Part shown: positions 14,409-15,305 of the stretch, piece after piece
Layout of the letters: every line of letters begins with the position of its first letter
Position numbering within the stretch: the first letter of the stretch is position 1
Assembly (NCBI GenBank): GCA_020630145.1
Contig: JAHDBX010000009.1
Span: 1-15,305 of the forward strand
Length of the DNA stretch: 15,305 nucleotides
Direction of reading: 5' to 3'
From: Gammaproteobacteria bacterium
Lineage (GTDB): Bacteria; Pseudomonadota; Gammaproteobacteria; HTCC5015
Notes under the pieces: model-generated
Seen by the model: only the letters and a program-made list of their open reading frames with translations
Database searches by the model: none
What the model was told of the DNA's origin: nothing
Made by a program: the position numbers and the translations under genes

Positions 14409-14861
14409 TTATTTAGTAGGTATGATGGCTGTACCATAAGCATAAACTTCAACTGAACCAATAGCATTGCCTTTGCCTTTTGAAATAGATGCTGTTTCTA
14501 ATTTGCAATTAAGTACCATTATAGATCCATTTTCTGCTGCTTCTTGCTTCATGCGAAGTAAAGCTTCGCGTCGTGCACGTTCAAGTAAGGTTTCATAGGC
14601 GCGAATGCGTCCGCCAACGAGTGCGCGCAAACCAGAAAGAAAACGTTTGAAATAGTCCACGGATATAACAACGCTGCCATCAACGAGTATGTTGTCAAAA
14701 TTACTATTCTGAAATTGCTCAGGTAATTTTTTTTCTGGGATAACCAGTATGTTTTTTAGCTTATCTTCACGATGAATGATACTTTTAAAGTGACGCTTTT
14801 CTGCTAAGGTGCCAAATCCATAGCCTAAGGCTAATAAAACAATCAGTGTGATGATGCTCAT
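14409..14861 (-). CDS. YbjQ-family (UPF0145) protein with N-terminal membrane anchor
   Basis: The 150-residue protein begins with a short membrane helix (residues 2-18, IITLIVLLALGYGFGTL), followed by a charged linker (about 21-50) and a YbjQ/UPF0145-type domain (about 57-147). That domain shows the family pattern: a V-x-x-D-Y-F-K-R-F start, LRALVGGRIRAYE (79-91), a helix rich in Arg and Glu, and a final strand VEVYAYGTAI. YbjQ proteins are small oligomeric beta-rich proteins of unknown function, sometimes called heavy-metal-binding by annotation only; no metal-binding Cys or His cluster is visible here. AAGGGG at 14872-14867 lies 5 bases before the ATG and supports the start. It is 16 bases after the YbjQ-like stop upstream and 11 bases before the protease gene. 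Confidence 0.75.
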   Translation of the reverse strand: MSIITLIVLLALGYGFGTLAEKRHFKSIIHREDKLKNILVIPEKKLPEQFQNSNFDNILVDGSVVISVDYFKRFLSGLRALVGGRIRAYETLLERARREALLRMKQEAAENGSIMVLNCKLETASISKGKGNAIGSVEVYAYGTAIIPTK

Positions 14862-14877
14862 ATAAACCCCTTAACTA

Positions 14878-15192
14878 TTATTCTAAAACGACAGCTGTAC
14901 CATAAACAAATAACTCGGCTGCACCTTGGGTAACTGAAGAAGTTGAAAACCTAACATTAAGTATGGCATTAGCGCCAATGGCTTCAGCTTGTTGTTGTAG
15001 GCGTTGCATAGCTTGCGCGCGAGATTCTTGTAATAGTTCGGTGTAGCCTTTTAGTTCACCGCCGAAAATATTTTTTAAACCGGCCATGATGTCGCGCCCG
15101 GCATGCTTAGCTCTAACTGAGCTACCTTGAACTAGGCCAAGGTGCCTGCTTATCGTTTTTCCCGAAACAGTTTCGAGGTTACTGATGATCAT
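14878..15192 (-). CDS. YbjQ-family (UPF0145) soluble protein
   Basis: From the ATG at 15192 the protein has 104 residues, close to the usual YbjQ length, and begins MIISNLETVSGKTI like other family members. The signature is seen in GRDIMAGLKNIFGGELKGY, the helix LLQESRAQAMQRLQQQAEAIGANAILNV and the last strand ELFVYGTAVV. The open frame extends upstream to 15270, but the extra 26 residues do not look like the family, and GGAG at 15202-15199 is placed 6 bases before the 15192 start. That Shine-Dalgarno overlaps the next ATG upstream (15204), which it therefore cannot serve. No transmembrane segment. The function is unknown; it likely oligomerises, perhaps with the membrane YbjQ-like protein encoded next. 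It is the first gene of the minus-strand cluster. Confidence 0.75.
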   Translation of the reverse strand: MIISNLETVSGKTISRHLGLVQGSSVRAKHAGRDIMAGLKNIFGGELKGYTELLQESRAQAMQRLQQQAEAIGANAILNVRFSTSSVTQGAAELFVYGTAVVLE

Positions 15193-15198
15193 ATATGT

Positions 15199-15202
15199 CT
15201 CC
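15199..15202 (-). promoter_or_regulatory. Ribosome binding site that fixes the ybjQ-like start
   Basis: GGAG on the minus strand, 6 bases before the ATG at 15192. It overlaps the ATG at 15204, which rules that codon out as the natural start. The bases 15205-15305 show no clear -35/-10 pair; an interrupted palindrome GCAG-7-CTGC lies at 15219-15233. Confidence 0.6.
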
Positions 15203-15305
15203 ATTTTTATTTGATGTAGCAGAAATAAACTGCATAAAACAGCAACTTTTTCATTGCTTGCATGGCTCAATCATTATTAGCTTTACTTACTGGTTACCAT
15301 TAAAT

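Noticed and set aside
15193..15270. N-terminal extension of the YbjQ-like protein to 15270
   Set aside because: The extension is unlike the family and the GGAG site points to 15192.

Overview
The window comes from a moderately AT-rich bacterium. The gene set (a stand-alone RIO1-type kinase, a MatB-type malonyl-CoA synthetase, a LysE exporter, YbjQ proteins and a secreted RHS giant) suggests a Gram-negative, probably marine or environmental gammaproteobacterium. This is an inference from family content; there is no rRNA or marker gene to confirm it.

Bases 1-9739 are one reading frame for a giant secreted surface or polymorphic-toxin-type protein. Its start codon lies before the window. In order it shows the end of a Sec signal peptide, a vWA domain with an intact MIDAS, two PKD domains, one FN3-like domain, twelve tandem cadherin/Ig-like (He_PIG-type) repeats of about 90-94 residues, two further Ig-like modules, a long YD/RHS repeat shell, an RHS core domain ending in a DPSGR motif, and a variable C-terminal tail with a hydrophobic segment and a four-cysteine basic domain. 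The frame is cut once, by an amber TAG at 1811-1813 where the other repeats mostly have a conserved Tyr or Phe. Every codon after it stays open to 9739. It is either a recent nonsense mutation, a base error, or a site of suppression. A strong intrinsic terminator follows at 9786-9814.

Bases 9888-12034 hold a two-gene + strand unit: malonyl-CoA synthetase (matB-like) and, 5 bases later, a LysE/RhtB-family exporter. A TATAAT box lies just upstream.

Bases 12038-15192 are all on the minus strand. A RIO1-family kinase converges on the lysE-like gene with 3 bases between stop codons, and probably has its own promoter. Upstream of it, read from right to left, is a tightly spaced cluster: a YbjQ-family protein, a membrane-anchored YbjQ-family protein, an M48 metalloprotease with an N-terminal membrane anchor, and an NAD(P)H-dependent FMN reductase-like flavoprotein. 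The spacing of 11-34 bases suggests one operon. Its job is not known; the membrane YbjQ protein next to a membrane protease suggests envelope maintenance, which is inference.

The most unusual content is the giant vWA-PKD-Ig-RHS protein: its single in-frame stop, its recently duplicated Ig repeats, and its toxin-like tail with no immunity gene beside it.
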